This document shows positions 23,415 to 33,889 of a DNA stretch of 64,000 bases, one piece after another. The DNA is from Kitagawia praeruptora. Taxonomy: Eukaryota; Streptophyta; Magnoliopsida; Apiales; Apiaceae. The stretch covers positions 49,522,001-49,586,000 of the forward strand of contig CM075346.1 in NCBI GenBank assembly GCA_037693485.1, in the 5' to 3' direction. The translations under genes were made by a program, and so were the position numbers. Each line of letters starts with the position of its first letter. The stretch's first letter is position 1. The notes beneath the pieces are model-generated. The model saw nothing but the letters and a program-made list of their open reading frames with translations, was not told the DNA's origin and made no database searches.

Positions 23415-24248
23415 TCATGGTGGCTCGAAGATCGCATTCGACTTGTCCTTAGCAGAAGGACCATTCACCCATTGTTTGACAACCTTCTTGCTATCTTCCC
23501 ACATCTTTTCTACATCAAACTTCACTTTGCCTCTTCCTCCAATCGACTTCTTCTTTTTCTTCTTCACACTTCTAAGGTGCTTATCCCTTTCAGTTGACTG
23601 AATAGAACTCTCTTCTACCGCATCATCAACTATCCACCTTCTTAACACATTATCGTGACCCTCTTCAAAAATCACTAACTCATCATTCAGAAGGACATAT
23701 CTCAAATGGGATGGAAGTTTTCCGAGCTTGACATTCGAGAGATCTCGAACCGAAGAACCGTCAATGGAATCACTGATGTGATGTTTTAGCACGTGTGTGT
23801 CCGACTTTTCACTCAACAACTGATCAAACTTCTTTCTCTGACCCGTATCAACTATTTCCACACTACAACACTCTTCATCCTCTGTTGGAATTTTCATGGC
23901 CTTGAACACATTAAAGGTAACATTCTGATATTGCACCCTCATTGTAAGATCTCCTTTTTGCACATCGATCAAAGTACGGCCCGTAGCTAGAAAAGTCCTT
24001 CCCAAGATTATGGGAATCTTCTTGTCTTCTTCAAAATCCAAAATAACAAAATCAGCAGGAAATATGAGCTTATCAACTTTCACCAAGACATCCTCTACTA
24101 TACCCCTCGGATAAGTGATAGATCGATCAGCCAACTGCAAAGAGATGTTAGTTGGCTTTGGCTCCGGTAGACCAAGTTGCTTGAAAATAGACAAGGGCAT
24201 GAGATTAATACTAGCTCCCAAATCACATAAACATTTATCAAAAGACAA
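23415..24248 (-). pseudogene. Athila-1 aspartic protease region
   Basis: A 277-codon open stretch whose N-terminus carries DLGASINLMPLSIFKQLGL, with Asp of D-L-G as the expected catalytic residue, then QLADRSI and the flap-like IILGRTFL block typical of gypsy proteases. A Lys-rich segment follows, and the ORF stops where RT should begin. Upstream it is fused to the gag remains through two stop codons. The protease would process the Gag polyprotein. Its own stretch is undamaged, but the broken gag prevents normal expression. Confidence 0.85.
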
Positions 24249-26101
24249 CTTCCCAATGGTTCATGGAATGGTGAAACTTCCCGGATCTTTCAATTTAGGT
24301 GGCAACTTCTATTGCAGAACAGCACTACACTCCTCCGTCAAAGCCACTATTTCAAAATCTTCCAACCTTCTCTTCCGTGACAAAATATCCTTCATGAACT
24401 TTACATATCTTGGCATCTGCTCCAATGCTTCAACAAAAGGAATGTTAATGGACAGTTTCTTGAAGACATCCATAAACTTCTGAAACTGTTTCTCTTGACT
24501 TTTCTGCAAGCGTCCAGGATATGGAGGAGGTGGATAAATCTGATTAATCTTTGAAGATTGCTCCGAAGGAGAGTTTTTAACTGGTTTCTTGCTCTTCTCA
24601 CCATCAAGCTGATCAGCCACTAAATCAGATTTCTCAATTACTGGCAATGCAGATTTTTCAACTTATTGATTATGCACTTCTTCATCTTCCTCAACTGCTG
24701 ATTTTTGATCCCTCGTGACTTTCCAGATCTCAAAGTAACTGCATTGACTTGCTCCTTACCATCTCTTCTTCCTGGATTAGCCTCCGTATCGCTAGGAAGA
24801 GTTCCTTGTTGCCTACTAAGTAAGGCACTTGCAATCTGTCCCATCTGGTTTTCCAAGATCTTTTGAGAAGCTTGCAGGTTCTTCATCATCATCCTCAAAT
24901 CATCCATCTCTGATTTTTCATTAGAAGATTGCCCCGCATGAGCCTGGGGTTGTTGCTGCTGAAATCCCGGAGGTTGATATGGTTGCCTTGGAGCATACGG
25001 CTGTTGATAGCCTTGATTGAATGGCTTCGCTTGCTGATAAGATTGTTGTGCACTTTGATTATTGCTCTAGCTGAAATTGGGATGATTCCTGTTGTTCGGA
25101 TGATAGGTGGCTGGAACTGGTGCAGCAGGTCTCTGAAAATTACTCACGAACTGTGCTGATTCAGAAGAGATAGCACACTGATTAGTCTTATGTGCGCCCG
25201 CACATAGCTCACAAACACTAGCAACCTGCTGGACTCCATAATTTGCAAGAGAATCCACCTTCATAGTCAACGCCTTCAACTGAGCTGCAATAGCTGAAGC
25301 TGCATCCACTTCAAAAATACCTGCTACCTTGCCTTGAGAAAGACTCTGGGTTGGATTCTGATATTCATTAGCAGCCATCGTCTCAATAAGTTCGTAAGAT
25401 TCATCATAGTTCTTAGCCCAAAGAGCTCCTCCTGATGCTGCATCTAGCATAGGTCTAGATTGTGCTCCCAACCCATTGTAGAAACTGTTGATAACCATCC
25501 AGTCAGGCATACCATGATGTGGACACCTACGAAGCATCTCCTTGTATCGTTCCCAAGCCTCTCACAACGACTCTCCAGATTGTTGCTGAAATTGAGTTAG
25601 CTGGTTCCTTATTGCTGCAGTTTTCGCCATAGGGAAGAATTTAGTAAGAAACTTCTGAGCAAGATCCTCCCATGTAGTAATGGAACCAGGTGGTAGAGAG
25701 TGTAACCAGCCCTTGGCCTTATCCTTCAAAGAGAATGGGAAAAGCCTCAACTTGATAGCATCATCCGAAACACCATTGAACTTGAAAGTATCACAGATCT
25801 CGATAAAGTCCCGAATATGCATGTTAGGATCCTCTATAGGAGCACCCCCAAACTGAACCGAATTCTGTAGCATCTGAATAGTGCCTGGCTTAATCTCGAA
25901 GTTATTAGCAGTAATGGCCGGCCTGATAATACTAGACTGGATATCATTGATTTTCGACTGAGAATACTCCTTCAAAGCCTTAGCTGCTGCTGCATCTGCC
26001 ATTGCTACTGTAGTTTCAGCTTCCTCGTTCTTATCCTCTTTATTCTCTACAAGATCGTCTTCTACCAGTTCTGCCTTACGAGCTTGCGAACGTGTTTGCA
26101 T
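24249..26101 (-). pseudogene. Athila-1 gag, broken
   Basis: It starts at ATG 26101 (MQTRSQARKAE). The retrotransposon Gag core is visible (FIEICDTFKFNGV, LFPFSLKDKAKGWL, TTWEDLAQKFL). A TGA after GESL (about 25562) and a TAG after NHPNFS (about 25067) interrupt the frame. A frameshift lies near 24650-24720 and further stops near 24309 and 24260. The zinc knuckle is CELCAGAHKTNQC (CX2CX3HX4C). A Q-rich stretch and a Pro-rich PPPPYPGRLQ segment follow. Gag would form the particle. The damage is all point-like, which suggests decay after insertion. Confidence 0.88.
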
Positions 26102-26178
26102 ACAAAATTAAGCACCTGAAACACCACGAAACAAACAAACTAAGTAAGAAATCCGAGTCAGTGAACGCTAACGACCAC
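26102..26178 (-). other. Athila-1 leader with primer site deleted
   Basis: The leader matches Athila-2 up to ctaacgaccactat and then jumps directly into LTR sequence corresponding to 10651. The primer site and the first 105 bp of the LTR (plus-strand order) are missing. The junction has a short shared ctat. Confidence 0.8.
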
Positions 26179-26956
26179 TATGTAATAATGTATGGTATTA
26201 ACTCACTGCTAAGACAATTAACAAATTTGGGTTTGATTATCTAAATTAAACTAAGTTGCAAATTATAAAACTAAGAATTAACTAATTGACAAGAATTAAA
26301 ACCGAATTACTTATATGAGAATAAACATGGAATCCTAACTTCATTATCTACTTCACTTAGAGTTGCAGCCTTTAATCAATACATTATATGGTTTTGATAT
26401 CTGATCGAATAACATGAAACGAGTAAAAGCTACCTCTCGGTATACTAGTACCAAACTACACATACATCCACAAAAGAGATAGAAGATGAATAGACACCTA
26501 TCATGTTTAGACCCTATATCTCTATAGAATTTGAAAACATAAAGGTTTAAGCACAAGTTATCCACTTAGATCACATAGGGTAGCATAATATCTCTATTAA
26601 TGCCACAAATCATGATGCTAAAACATCAACCTATCCTATGCTAGCATGGCAAGTTCTAAATCTCAAGATCCACTCTCGTTTAGCAAGAGATTAACAAATT
26701 AGATGTTAGCTACGCATCTAAATACATAAAACACAACCATACAAGGATATCAATAATTCACCACACATAAATTTTTAAGGCATGCAAACTACTAAGCTAC
26801 ATAGATAAATCTGATAGGATCCCACTACAACGATTAGTTCATAATTGAACCTTTCGTCACCATGGGATTTGATGAAAACATGATAACAAACAAGATAACA
26901 AAGATGAATAAATCAATAATGTAACAAGGGTTAGAGATCAAATCCGCGAAAGTAAC

Positions 26957-26961
26957 AAGCA
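26957..26961. repeat. TSD AAGCA (left) of the short LTR element
   Basis: AAGCA flanks 26962-28912 (partner 28913-28917). The left LTR of Athila-1 shows the empty site, aacaagcatccaaaag near 11425. Confidence 0.93.
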
Positions 26962-27174
26962 TGTTAGAAATAAGACCCTAGCTATGCTAAGGAATGAACA
27001 CCAGAAATTGTTCTGTATTAATATTCTGTGTTGTTGATTACAAGAGCTCCTAAGCCCTATTTATAAGCTTAATTAGCCTTCATCTACGTAACTTATTACA
27101 TCACAATTACTGTGGATCTTCTGACTATGACTTACTGTAGCAAGTAGACTTATTTTAGCACACAATATTTGACA
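26962..27174 (-). repeat. 3' LTR of the short LTR element
   Basis: 213 bp, TG...CA, matching 28700-28912 with about four differences (for example ttctg/tttg near 27013 and acgtaactta/acttaactga near 27085). Confidence 0.92.
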
Positions 27175-28687
27175 CGCCCCCTCACTCGAAATCCCATCTT
27201 CGGATGAAAGACCTTTCTTAGGATTGAAGAGTGGACACTAGTAGCCCTTGAGCTTAATCTTAGCGTCCAACTATACCCATTTTTAGGATCGATCGATCTT
27301 GAGTTTATTGAGTCTTTTGGGATACCGGGACTCGAACTTTCGACCACACGGTATATTTTAGGTCATGTCAAAAGCATGAAAAGGTGCTGCTTTTCAGCAC
27401 AACGGTGGATGACCACCAATCAGTCCATGAACTGATTATTTTGAAGGAACTGAGACTCGACTTTGTGATCACTCAGTATTAATAAGATATATCAGTGAAT
27501 TATGTGTATGTCTGTATACATACTACTACTTCTGCTGCTTTGTCGTCGTGGCAGTGAACTGTGTGTACATCTGTATATACACTACTTCTGCTGCTTCGTC
27601 GGAATAACGCCCCTGAACTATTTAATTTGCAGCATCGTAATAAATTGGAGAGATACCGTAATATCAACTACCACTTGAATACTACACAATTAAATCTATA
27701 ACCGGGCAAATTCTTAAAATCAAAGTGATACATTTTTAAAAGATCCCGATTTTTTTTTTAAAATATTAACACTACTTTCCCTTAAGAAAATAAATGTAAA
27801 ATAACTTTTTTTTATCGGATCTAAAATCATAAAATCACTGATTTTTTTATCCCTTTTTTTCTTTTCTTTTGTTTTTCTTTGTTTTCTTTGTTTTTTTAAT
27901 AAAACTACTAGCCTCGTTTTTTTCTTTAGCATCTTTTTTTTTAGGATGCTTTGCTTTGTTGCTTTTTTATTTTTAGCATCTTGCTTTTGCTTTGTTTTTT
28001 TTTGTCTGCTCTTTTTCTTTTCTTTAGCAACTTTTTTTTTAGGATGCTTTTGCTTTTTCTTTGACTTTTGCACAGCCCACTTCATTACTCAAAATCAAAC
28101 CACCATCATCAACAAACTCATTCATAGCATCTTTAAAGCCCCTACACTCTTCTTTAGTTTTTCTTCATCTTTTTTTCTTTCTTCTCTTTCTCTTCATCTG
28201 CTCCCCCCTTTGTTTCTACTGCCTCCTTATTTTCCCAGTAAACATCAGTTGCAATTAAGTTCCCCGTGCTTGTTTTTTTTTTTTTAGAAAAAACACATGT
28301 ATATACGTATATATACATACAATTTTTTATCAGAAAAATAAAACCTTCACAAAACTAAAATGTGTTACCACAGTTGGAATCGGAATAACAAGACAAACAA
28401 GAAGTTCTTTTGCGAGATGGCCGGAAACTGACTGGAAGGGGACCCACGCGCCGGCGCGTGGCGCGCGTGGTGGTGGCCTGCAGCGCGTGGGACGGCGCGT
28501 GAGGGCGTGTGGGAAGGCCTTTTTCAGATCGGAAAATTTCTGGGAGCTCCTCTTTCAGTGCTCTTCTCAGTGGTATATTTACTTTTCTGTTTTGATAACT
28601 TTCGAATTTTGACAGTTGGTTTTTTCTGAATTTTTTTTCTTTCTCTTCTGCAACTTTGATTTCTGTTTCTGGCCTGGAACTATACCC
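27175..28687 (-). other. Internal region of the short LTR element
   Basis: No recognisable domain. It holds two direct copies of a roughly 60-bp segment (about 27492 and 27552, with cttctgctgct). A T-rich tract at 27840-28060 reads as a Lys-rich ORF on the minus strand. A very GC-rich block is at 28445-28512. The Lys-rich ORF (27720-28085) reflects low complexity and I do not call it a gene. Confidence 0.7.
28445..28512. repeat. GC-rich palindromic block in leader
   Basis: It contains the perfect 16-bp palindrome CACGCGCCGGCGCGTG followed by further gcgcgtgg repeats. It lies about 190-255 nt inside the 5' LTR in element orientation. Confidence 0.7.
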
Positions 28688-28699
28688 GCTTTGATACCA
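28688..28699 (-). promoter_or_regulatory. Primer binding site of the short LTR element
   Basis: TGGTATCAAAGC on the minus strand directly abuts the 5' LTR. It has one mismatch to the initiator-Met complement. Confidence 0.85.
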
Positions 28700-28912
28700 T
28701 GTTAGAAATAAGACCCTAGCTATGCTAAGGAATGAACACCAGAAATTGTTTTGTATTAATATTCTGTGTTGTTGATTACAAGAGCTCCTAAGCCCTATTT
28801 ATAAGCTTAATTAGCCTTCATCTACTTAACTGATTACATCACAATTACTGTGGATCTTCTGACTATGACTTACTATAGCAAGTAGACTTATTTTAGCACA
28901 CAATATTTGACA
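28700..28912 (-). repeat. 5' LTR of the short LTR element
   Basis: 213 bp; see 26962-27174. The TSD AAGCA follows at 28913-28917. Confidence 0.92.
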
Positions 28913-29802
28913 AAGCATCCAAAAGATACGCCTCCACAAAAGAATACAAGAAAAATTAAATCTAGATCTTCTTGTCGTCACAATCCTCGGCTTGGCTTTT
29001 CGATCTCGTGCTCTAATGATGTGTATGTGTTATGAAGTAGATCTGATCTCTGGTGGATGGGTGATGATTTTTATGTCCCCCAAGGTGTGTATTTATAGCC
29101 CCAAGTTGCCTCTCCTCCAAGTAATTACCGTCTTTGAATTAGAATAGAATTACGGCAATTTCCGATCTTGAATGAAAATATAATTGCAATTCCATGTATA
29201 AGTCTGATTCTAGAAGCTTCTGGTCATCCAAGGTAATTCCACAATGATTAGAATTAGAAAACAATGCAATTTCCTTGTCAGAATGGGTTTCCAAAAGTTC
29301 TGGAATTTTCTGGCAGTGTCATGTGCTCAAGACCACTTTAGAATGAAAGAGAATTCCGTTATCTTCGCGTGGACTGTAAGATGGGCAAAACGAAATTGTA
29401 GAACTCAAGATATGGCCAAAACAAAAATCAGAAATTCTGGCTGATTTTTCCCGCACCGCGCGCGCCCGCGCTCCTGTTCATTCCCGCGCGTGCCCGCGCC
29501 CGAAATCAAAACAAATTAGGCGCGCCCGCGCCCGACCTACTGTTCATTTGCTGATTTTGCTCTATTTTCTTCGTTTTAACTCCGATTTTCATTCCGTTTC
29601 TTCCGGATCTCTCGCAATTTCATGTACTTTCATTCTTGACCTCAAAATCCACCATCTAACCATGGATAACATCACCCCACATCCGACTCATATTCCTGCA
29701 CGAATTCATTAAAAACACATAAAAAACATAACATACTTGAGGTCAAGCGATCAATTTAAGCCGATATAAAGCGTTCCAAGTGGATATAAAATCCACTTAT
29801 CA

Positions 29803-30440
29803 CTCCTGCATTCTTTAGACCAAAAGCCATAACAAGATAGCAGAAAACACCAAAGTTAGTTATGAAAGATACCTTTGGGATGTCATCCTTGTGCATCTTA
29901 ATCTGATTTTAGTCGCTGAACCCATCCATGAAGCTCAACATCTCATGTCTAGCTGTGGCATCTATCAATGTATCTATCCTTGTTAGAGGAATGCAATCCT
30001 TCGGACATATGTCATTCCGCTCAGTGAAATCTATACATATCCTCTGTTTCCCATTCGCCTTTTTGACCATCACAGGGTTAGTCAACCATTCGGGGAACTG
30101 AATTTCCTCAATAAAACCAGCTTATAAGAGTTTGTTAACCTCATGCTTGATGGCCTCTTGCCTTTTAGGAGCAAAATTCATCTTCTTCTATTTTATTGTC
30201 TTTCGCTCAGGATCGAGATTCAACCTATGAGTTATAAGTTAGGGATCAATCCCTGGCATATCAGGTGCTGTCCAAGCAAACATATTACTATTCTCTTGCA
30301 AGAATGCTATCAACTAGCCCTACAAAGGTTACCTTCAGAGAAGCTCCTATATAAGCAACTTTCTCAGCTCGCTTGGCCGTCATGGCTTCAATGTTTGTCT
30401 TGGTCTTGGACTTCTCAGGTGACCTCTCGGCTGGCATGCG
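29803..30440 (-). pseudogene. Tat-lineage RT, N-terminal part
   Basis: On the minus strand this shows FAWTAPDMPGIDP, QEAIKHEVNKLL, AGFIEEIQFPEWLTNPVMV, FLDFTERND-like residues, RIDTLIDATARHEMLSFMDG and FGVFCYLVMAFGLKNAG, in that order. This is the linker and first half of a Ty3/gypsy RT. Several in-frame stops and at least one frameshift are present. The catalytic YVDD follows across the Athila-1 insertion at 10545. It is a dead copy. Confidence 0.88.
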
Positions 30441-31440
30441 TTCGGCCTTGAGTGTTGAACGTCAATGTTCGAAGGTTGAACGTCAATGTTTGAAATCAAG
30501 GGTTTTCAATCTCAAGGGTGTTTTAAATCACTGAAATATCTATCAGAGCTATCGGTCCAAGGCCACGGGGTCTTGAACCTTCCCTAGGAGGTTTTCAATC
30601 TTCATTTCAGGGTTAATATTTAAGTGTTGAACGCTGGTGTTTAGATATTCAACGTCAGCGTTCTGGATCGAGAATCCAAAATTACATGTTGGTTTTCAAG
30701 TTTCAACCTTTGGATCTTAATTGGAGGTTCATGACCCCCTCAATTTTGGCCTTCATAACTAATCTTGGCCTTTATGGCTAATCTTGGCCTTCATGGCTAA
30801 TAACTTGTGTTTCTCAACCTAGGATTCGGGGTTGATTCCTCGATTTAGATTTTGATAAATGCAATCCCATGGGCTTCTTGCCTTTTAAACTTCTAAGACG
30901 AGAACTTGCTTGAACTTCATAATCCTTGTTCAAGGACCCTTAATAATGCAATGTTCTCTGTTAGTCTTCATCCTTGGATTCTCAACCCAAGTACTTAAGA
31001 AATATTGAAGAGTAGTCAGTCCTTAACATCCTCGGCCTTGCATGGCTTTGATTGTTACGTGTGGCTTTATCTTCTTGTCTTTTATCCAGGGTCCTTCACA
31101 GACTTAAACTTTTACTTGGTCTTGCTGTAACCTAACTCTTGACCCTTCGGGGTATGCATTTATTTGTTTTCCATCCCTGTATTTTTTATTTTCGGTACTC
31201 GGTCATCCTTGACTTGCACTCATCAGGTGCTTGGCACATAAATAAAATCACACAATCAATGAATGGAAATCAAACTTGCATTAATAACTTGAAATGGGTT
31301 CAACCCTTACATAGAGTACTACTGTCCTACTCGGAGCAATATGCTCTGCAATGGTTTCAATGAACCTTATTTCTACTTCTACTAGATAAATATGAAGCTA
31401 AGTCCTACTAGGATAACTTGAGCCCATCGGGACTTTGCAA
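30441..31440 (-). other. Non-coding block inside the Tat element
   Basis: No domain is seen. Repeated gttgaacgtcaatgtt-type segments lie at about 30460-30660, and a short tandem of aatcttggccttcatggct at about 30750-30810. The form resembles the untranslated 3' internal region of Tat elements, yet it sits before RT. Confidence 0.5.
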
Positions 31441-31640
31441 GACTAGGCTTGCACCACTTGATTCTATTTTTGATGCTTCATTAAAATAGAGCACCCACCA
31501 CTCCTTATGGTCTGCTCCTTCTTATTCTGAAGTTCACTTCCTGCTTGGGGTACTACCTCCTGCCTCCCGAATTCTTGGTTGCCAATGGTACATTCAACCA
31601 CGAAGTCAGTTAACGCCTTAGCCTCAATGGTTGTCCGAGG
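31440..31640 (-). pseudogene. RNase H N-terminal fragment of Tat type, displaced
   Basis: The minus strand reads TIEAKALTDFVVECTI and, after a variable stretch, LYFNEASKIESSGASLVLQ. This resembles the start of the RNase H domain of Tat elements. It directly follows the protease tail and precedes RT, whereas the usual order is protease, RT, RNase H. The catalytic set is incomplete. A rearrangement or template switch is the simplest explanation. Confidence 0.65.
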
Positions 31641-32263
31641 CTTCTATGTGATGTCCTCTGCTGGCCCTTCTCGGTGTTCCTTATTACTGCGGACACCCAT
31701 GTCTTCAATCGGAAGGACCTGCCCCCGACTCCGTCAGGCCTTAACGCGGCTACATAACAGCTTTGTACCATCTTTTGATCGCCTTTATGTTCTCCAACAC
31801 CATTCCTGGTTGGGAACTTGATCTTCATATGATAAGTTGAGGCAACAGCCTTGAATGCATGAAGTCCAGTCCTTCCGAGGATAGCGTTGTACGTTGAAAC
31901 CGCCTTGATTACCAGGAAGTTCAACATCTGAGTGGCCTTCTTGGGCTCCTGTCCAATAGTCATAGGCAATTGAATAGTCCCTTCAACTTTGGATCCTACT
32001 CCATTAAATCCATATATAGGCATGTTATTGGGGGTCAACTGAGAATCATTGTAACCCATCTTCACAAATGCATCATGAAACAGAACGTCAACGTAAGCTC
32101 CATTATCTATCAAGATTCGCTTCACTTCTGAGTTTCCAATTACAGGAGTTATGGCCAACGGGTCGTTATGGGGGAACTTCACCCCTTCAAGATCAGAATC
32201 ATCAAAACCAATTGCGATTTCAGTCCTAGCCCGCTTCGGGGCCTCTCCCACGATGTGTATCAC
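31641..32263 (-). pseudogene. Tat-lineage aspartic protease
   Basis: From 32263 this shows HIVGEAPKRARTEIA, then LIDNGAYVDVLFHDAF with D-N-G at the active-site position, YGFNGVGSKVEGTIQLPMT, and YNAILGRTGLHAF. The C-terminal part (ALRPDGVGG) is followed by a frame change. An in-frame stop (TAA at about 32264) separates it from gag. Gypsy proteases usually read D-[ST]-G; D-N-G may be normal in this branch, which I could not check. Confidence 0.85.
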
Positions 32264-33889
32264 TTATCTGGCATAAGCCTTCCGAGAATTCCTTGTTGTG
32301 CCGGCCGCAGTAGGGCCTCCTGAGATCATGTTGATTATTGGCCCTCGGGGCTGTGGGTTGCGATCTTGATCGGCATCCCTTCTATTATAATCTCTAATTT
32401 GATTAACACGATCTTCACCCTTAGTGAAGTGGGTCAATTTCCCTCTACGGATTAAAAACTCGATCTCATCATTGAGTTTCTTGTAATCATCAGTGTCATG
32501 CCCCACATCTCTATGGAATCTGCAATATTGATTCTTGTTTCTCTTTTCGGGATCATCCCTGAGTGGCTTCGGCCATCGGAAATCTTTATCATTCTCAGTG
32601 TCCAACAAGATTCGACTCCTAGGAGTATTCAACCTTGCATACTCCGTGAACCTTGGTCCTTTGTTCTTCTTAGGGGCAGAGTCGACGTCCTCGCTAGTTT
32701 GGGGATACTTGTCCCCAGCATCATACTCCTGGTCTTGCTTTTGCTTCTTCGAATCATTAGTACCCTTGGCATTGCCTACCGTAGCTTCTTTCTTCATGCT
32801 ATCCTCAACCTTGATATACTTATCGGCCCTTCGTTGGAGTTCGGCCATATTCTCAGGAGGATGCTTCGCCAATGACCTTTTGAAGAATAGATCAGTGGTT
32901 CCGTGTTCCAGGGCTACCATGGCCACCTTATTCTCCAAATCAGTGATATTTAGTGTCTCCTTAGTAAATCATTTGAGGTAATCCCTCAGACTTTCGTTCT
33001 TCCCTTGTACTACGTACATGAGAGACGCGGAGCTCTTTTCATGAACTCTCTCACTAATGAATTGGCTGACGAAAGCAGCGCTCAACTCCTTAAGGAGCCA
33101 ATTGAGTTCGCAGGCAGCCGGCTATACCATCTTTGAGCCATGCCCGACAAGGTTTGAGGGAACGCCCTACACTTCAAGGCATCACTTGCAGGCTATAGCA
33201 ACAGTGCATTCATAAATGTCCTGACATGATTTGCGGGATCACCTGTTCCATCATAAGCCTTAATTATTGGCATCTTAAACTTCTTAGAGATGCGAGCATT
33301 CATCACCTCCTCAGTGAATGGAGGCGTAGGATCATCCGGATCCCCAAGTGGCATCGGATCCCTGGGGTTACTTCTTGGGGTTTCTACCCTTGTTGTCTTT
33401 TCAGTTGGGGCGCCAGCCCTTCTCTGCCTCCTTGAAGGCCTCTCCAAATCGACAAAGGGAATCCCTCCCGAGGTTGGAGGAGGTCGATTCTTATTCAATC
33501 TTTCTTGCTCCCTTGCCATATCATCCTTTAACTTTAAGATCTCGACCTCATAAGCCCGGATCCTCTCAGCAGTTGTCAAAGGAGGTTCGTCAAAGGCAGT
33601 TTGAGTCCTCCTTTGAGGTTATTTGCTAGCACGTCGCCTCCTCGGGGCTTCATCACGATCATCGTCAGACGATGAATCGGTAGTGTAAGGACCAGAGTAG
33701 TAATCGTCATACTCTCGATCTCGGATCTGTAGTGTGCCGCTCGTCCCAGGGTCCCTTTGTTGGGGGTGGATAGTTGGGCAGCCCATACATCGGGTTGGTG
33801 TTCAAATGAAGCACAGTAGTGGAGATATGACCTTCCAAGGGTGGCGGACGAGCATTCAAAGGAGAGATAACCATCTGAAGAGAGCCGGT
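32264..33889 (-). pseudogene. Tat-lineage gag, main part, broken
   Basis: It continues in frame from the gag start at 40797 across Athila-2. Pieces: GSLQMVISPLNARPPPLEG; a frameshift near 33720; a 128-codon open stretch 33193-33579 ending KFKMPIIKAYDGTGDPANHV; a TAG; then CRAFPQTLSGMAQRWYSRLP; a frameshift near 33085; a TGA near 32965; and a 224-codon stretch 32264-32938 with HRDVGHDTDDY near the zinc-binding position. Gag would form the particle. The damage shows this copy is dead. Confidence 0.85.
33885..33889. repeat. TSD CCGGT (left) of Athila-2
   Basis: CCGGT recurs at 40610-40614. Removing Athila-2 and one copy restores the gag reading frame across the junction (QGTG then SLQM). Confidence 0.95.

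Larger units (their letters stand above)
26962..28912 (-). mobile_element. Short non-autonomous LTR element (TRIM/SMART-like)
   Basis: It is 1951 bp with 213-bp LTRs at 26962-27174 and 28700-28912 and TSD AAGCA. In element orientation the LTR begins TGTCAAATATTG. A primer site, TGGTATCAAAGC, abuts the 5' LTR, one base different from the initiator-Met type. A purine tract, GTGAGGGGGCG, abuts the 3' LTR. The LTRs differ at about four positions. No gag or pol domain is visible, so it must be mobilised in trans, probably by a copia element. Confidence 0.9.
10546..29802 (-). mobile_element. Athila-1: gypsy element with gag-protease remains and three nested insertions
   Basis: It spans 19257 bp with its insertions. 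Its ends are TGTTAACA... and ...CCACTTATCA, with TSD CTCCT. The left LTR (10546-16962) holds solo LTR copy B. The right LTR (from about 26179 to 29802) holds a short LTR element. The internal region has a polypurine tract by the left LTR, a LINE, and minus-strand gag-protease remains (23415-26101). No RT, RNase H or integrase is visible, so it was already a non-autonomous derivative. The AAGTTTGGGGGTG tract and gag features point to the Athila lineage. The LTRs differ by a few per cent by eye, so it is older than Athila-2. Confidence 0.9.
26179..29802 (-). repeat. Right (5') LTR of Athila-1, truncated and split
   Basis: It aligns to 10651-16962 minus copy B. A short LTR element (26962-28912) interrupts it. 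It lacks the segment next to the primer site, so only the outer part remains. Confidence 0.88.

Noticed and set aside
27720..28085. Lys-rich 121-codon ORF on the minus strand
   Set aside because: It is produced by a T-rich low-complexity tract inside a non-autonomous LTR element. No domain is present.
30441..31440. Ogre-type intron between protease and RT
   Set aside because: Ogre elements have an intron at this place, but the block begins with RNase H-like coding residues, and no convincing donor and acceptor pair was found.
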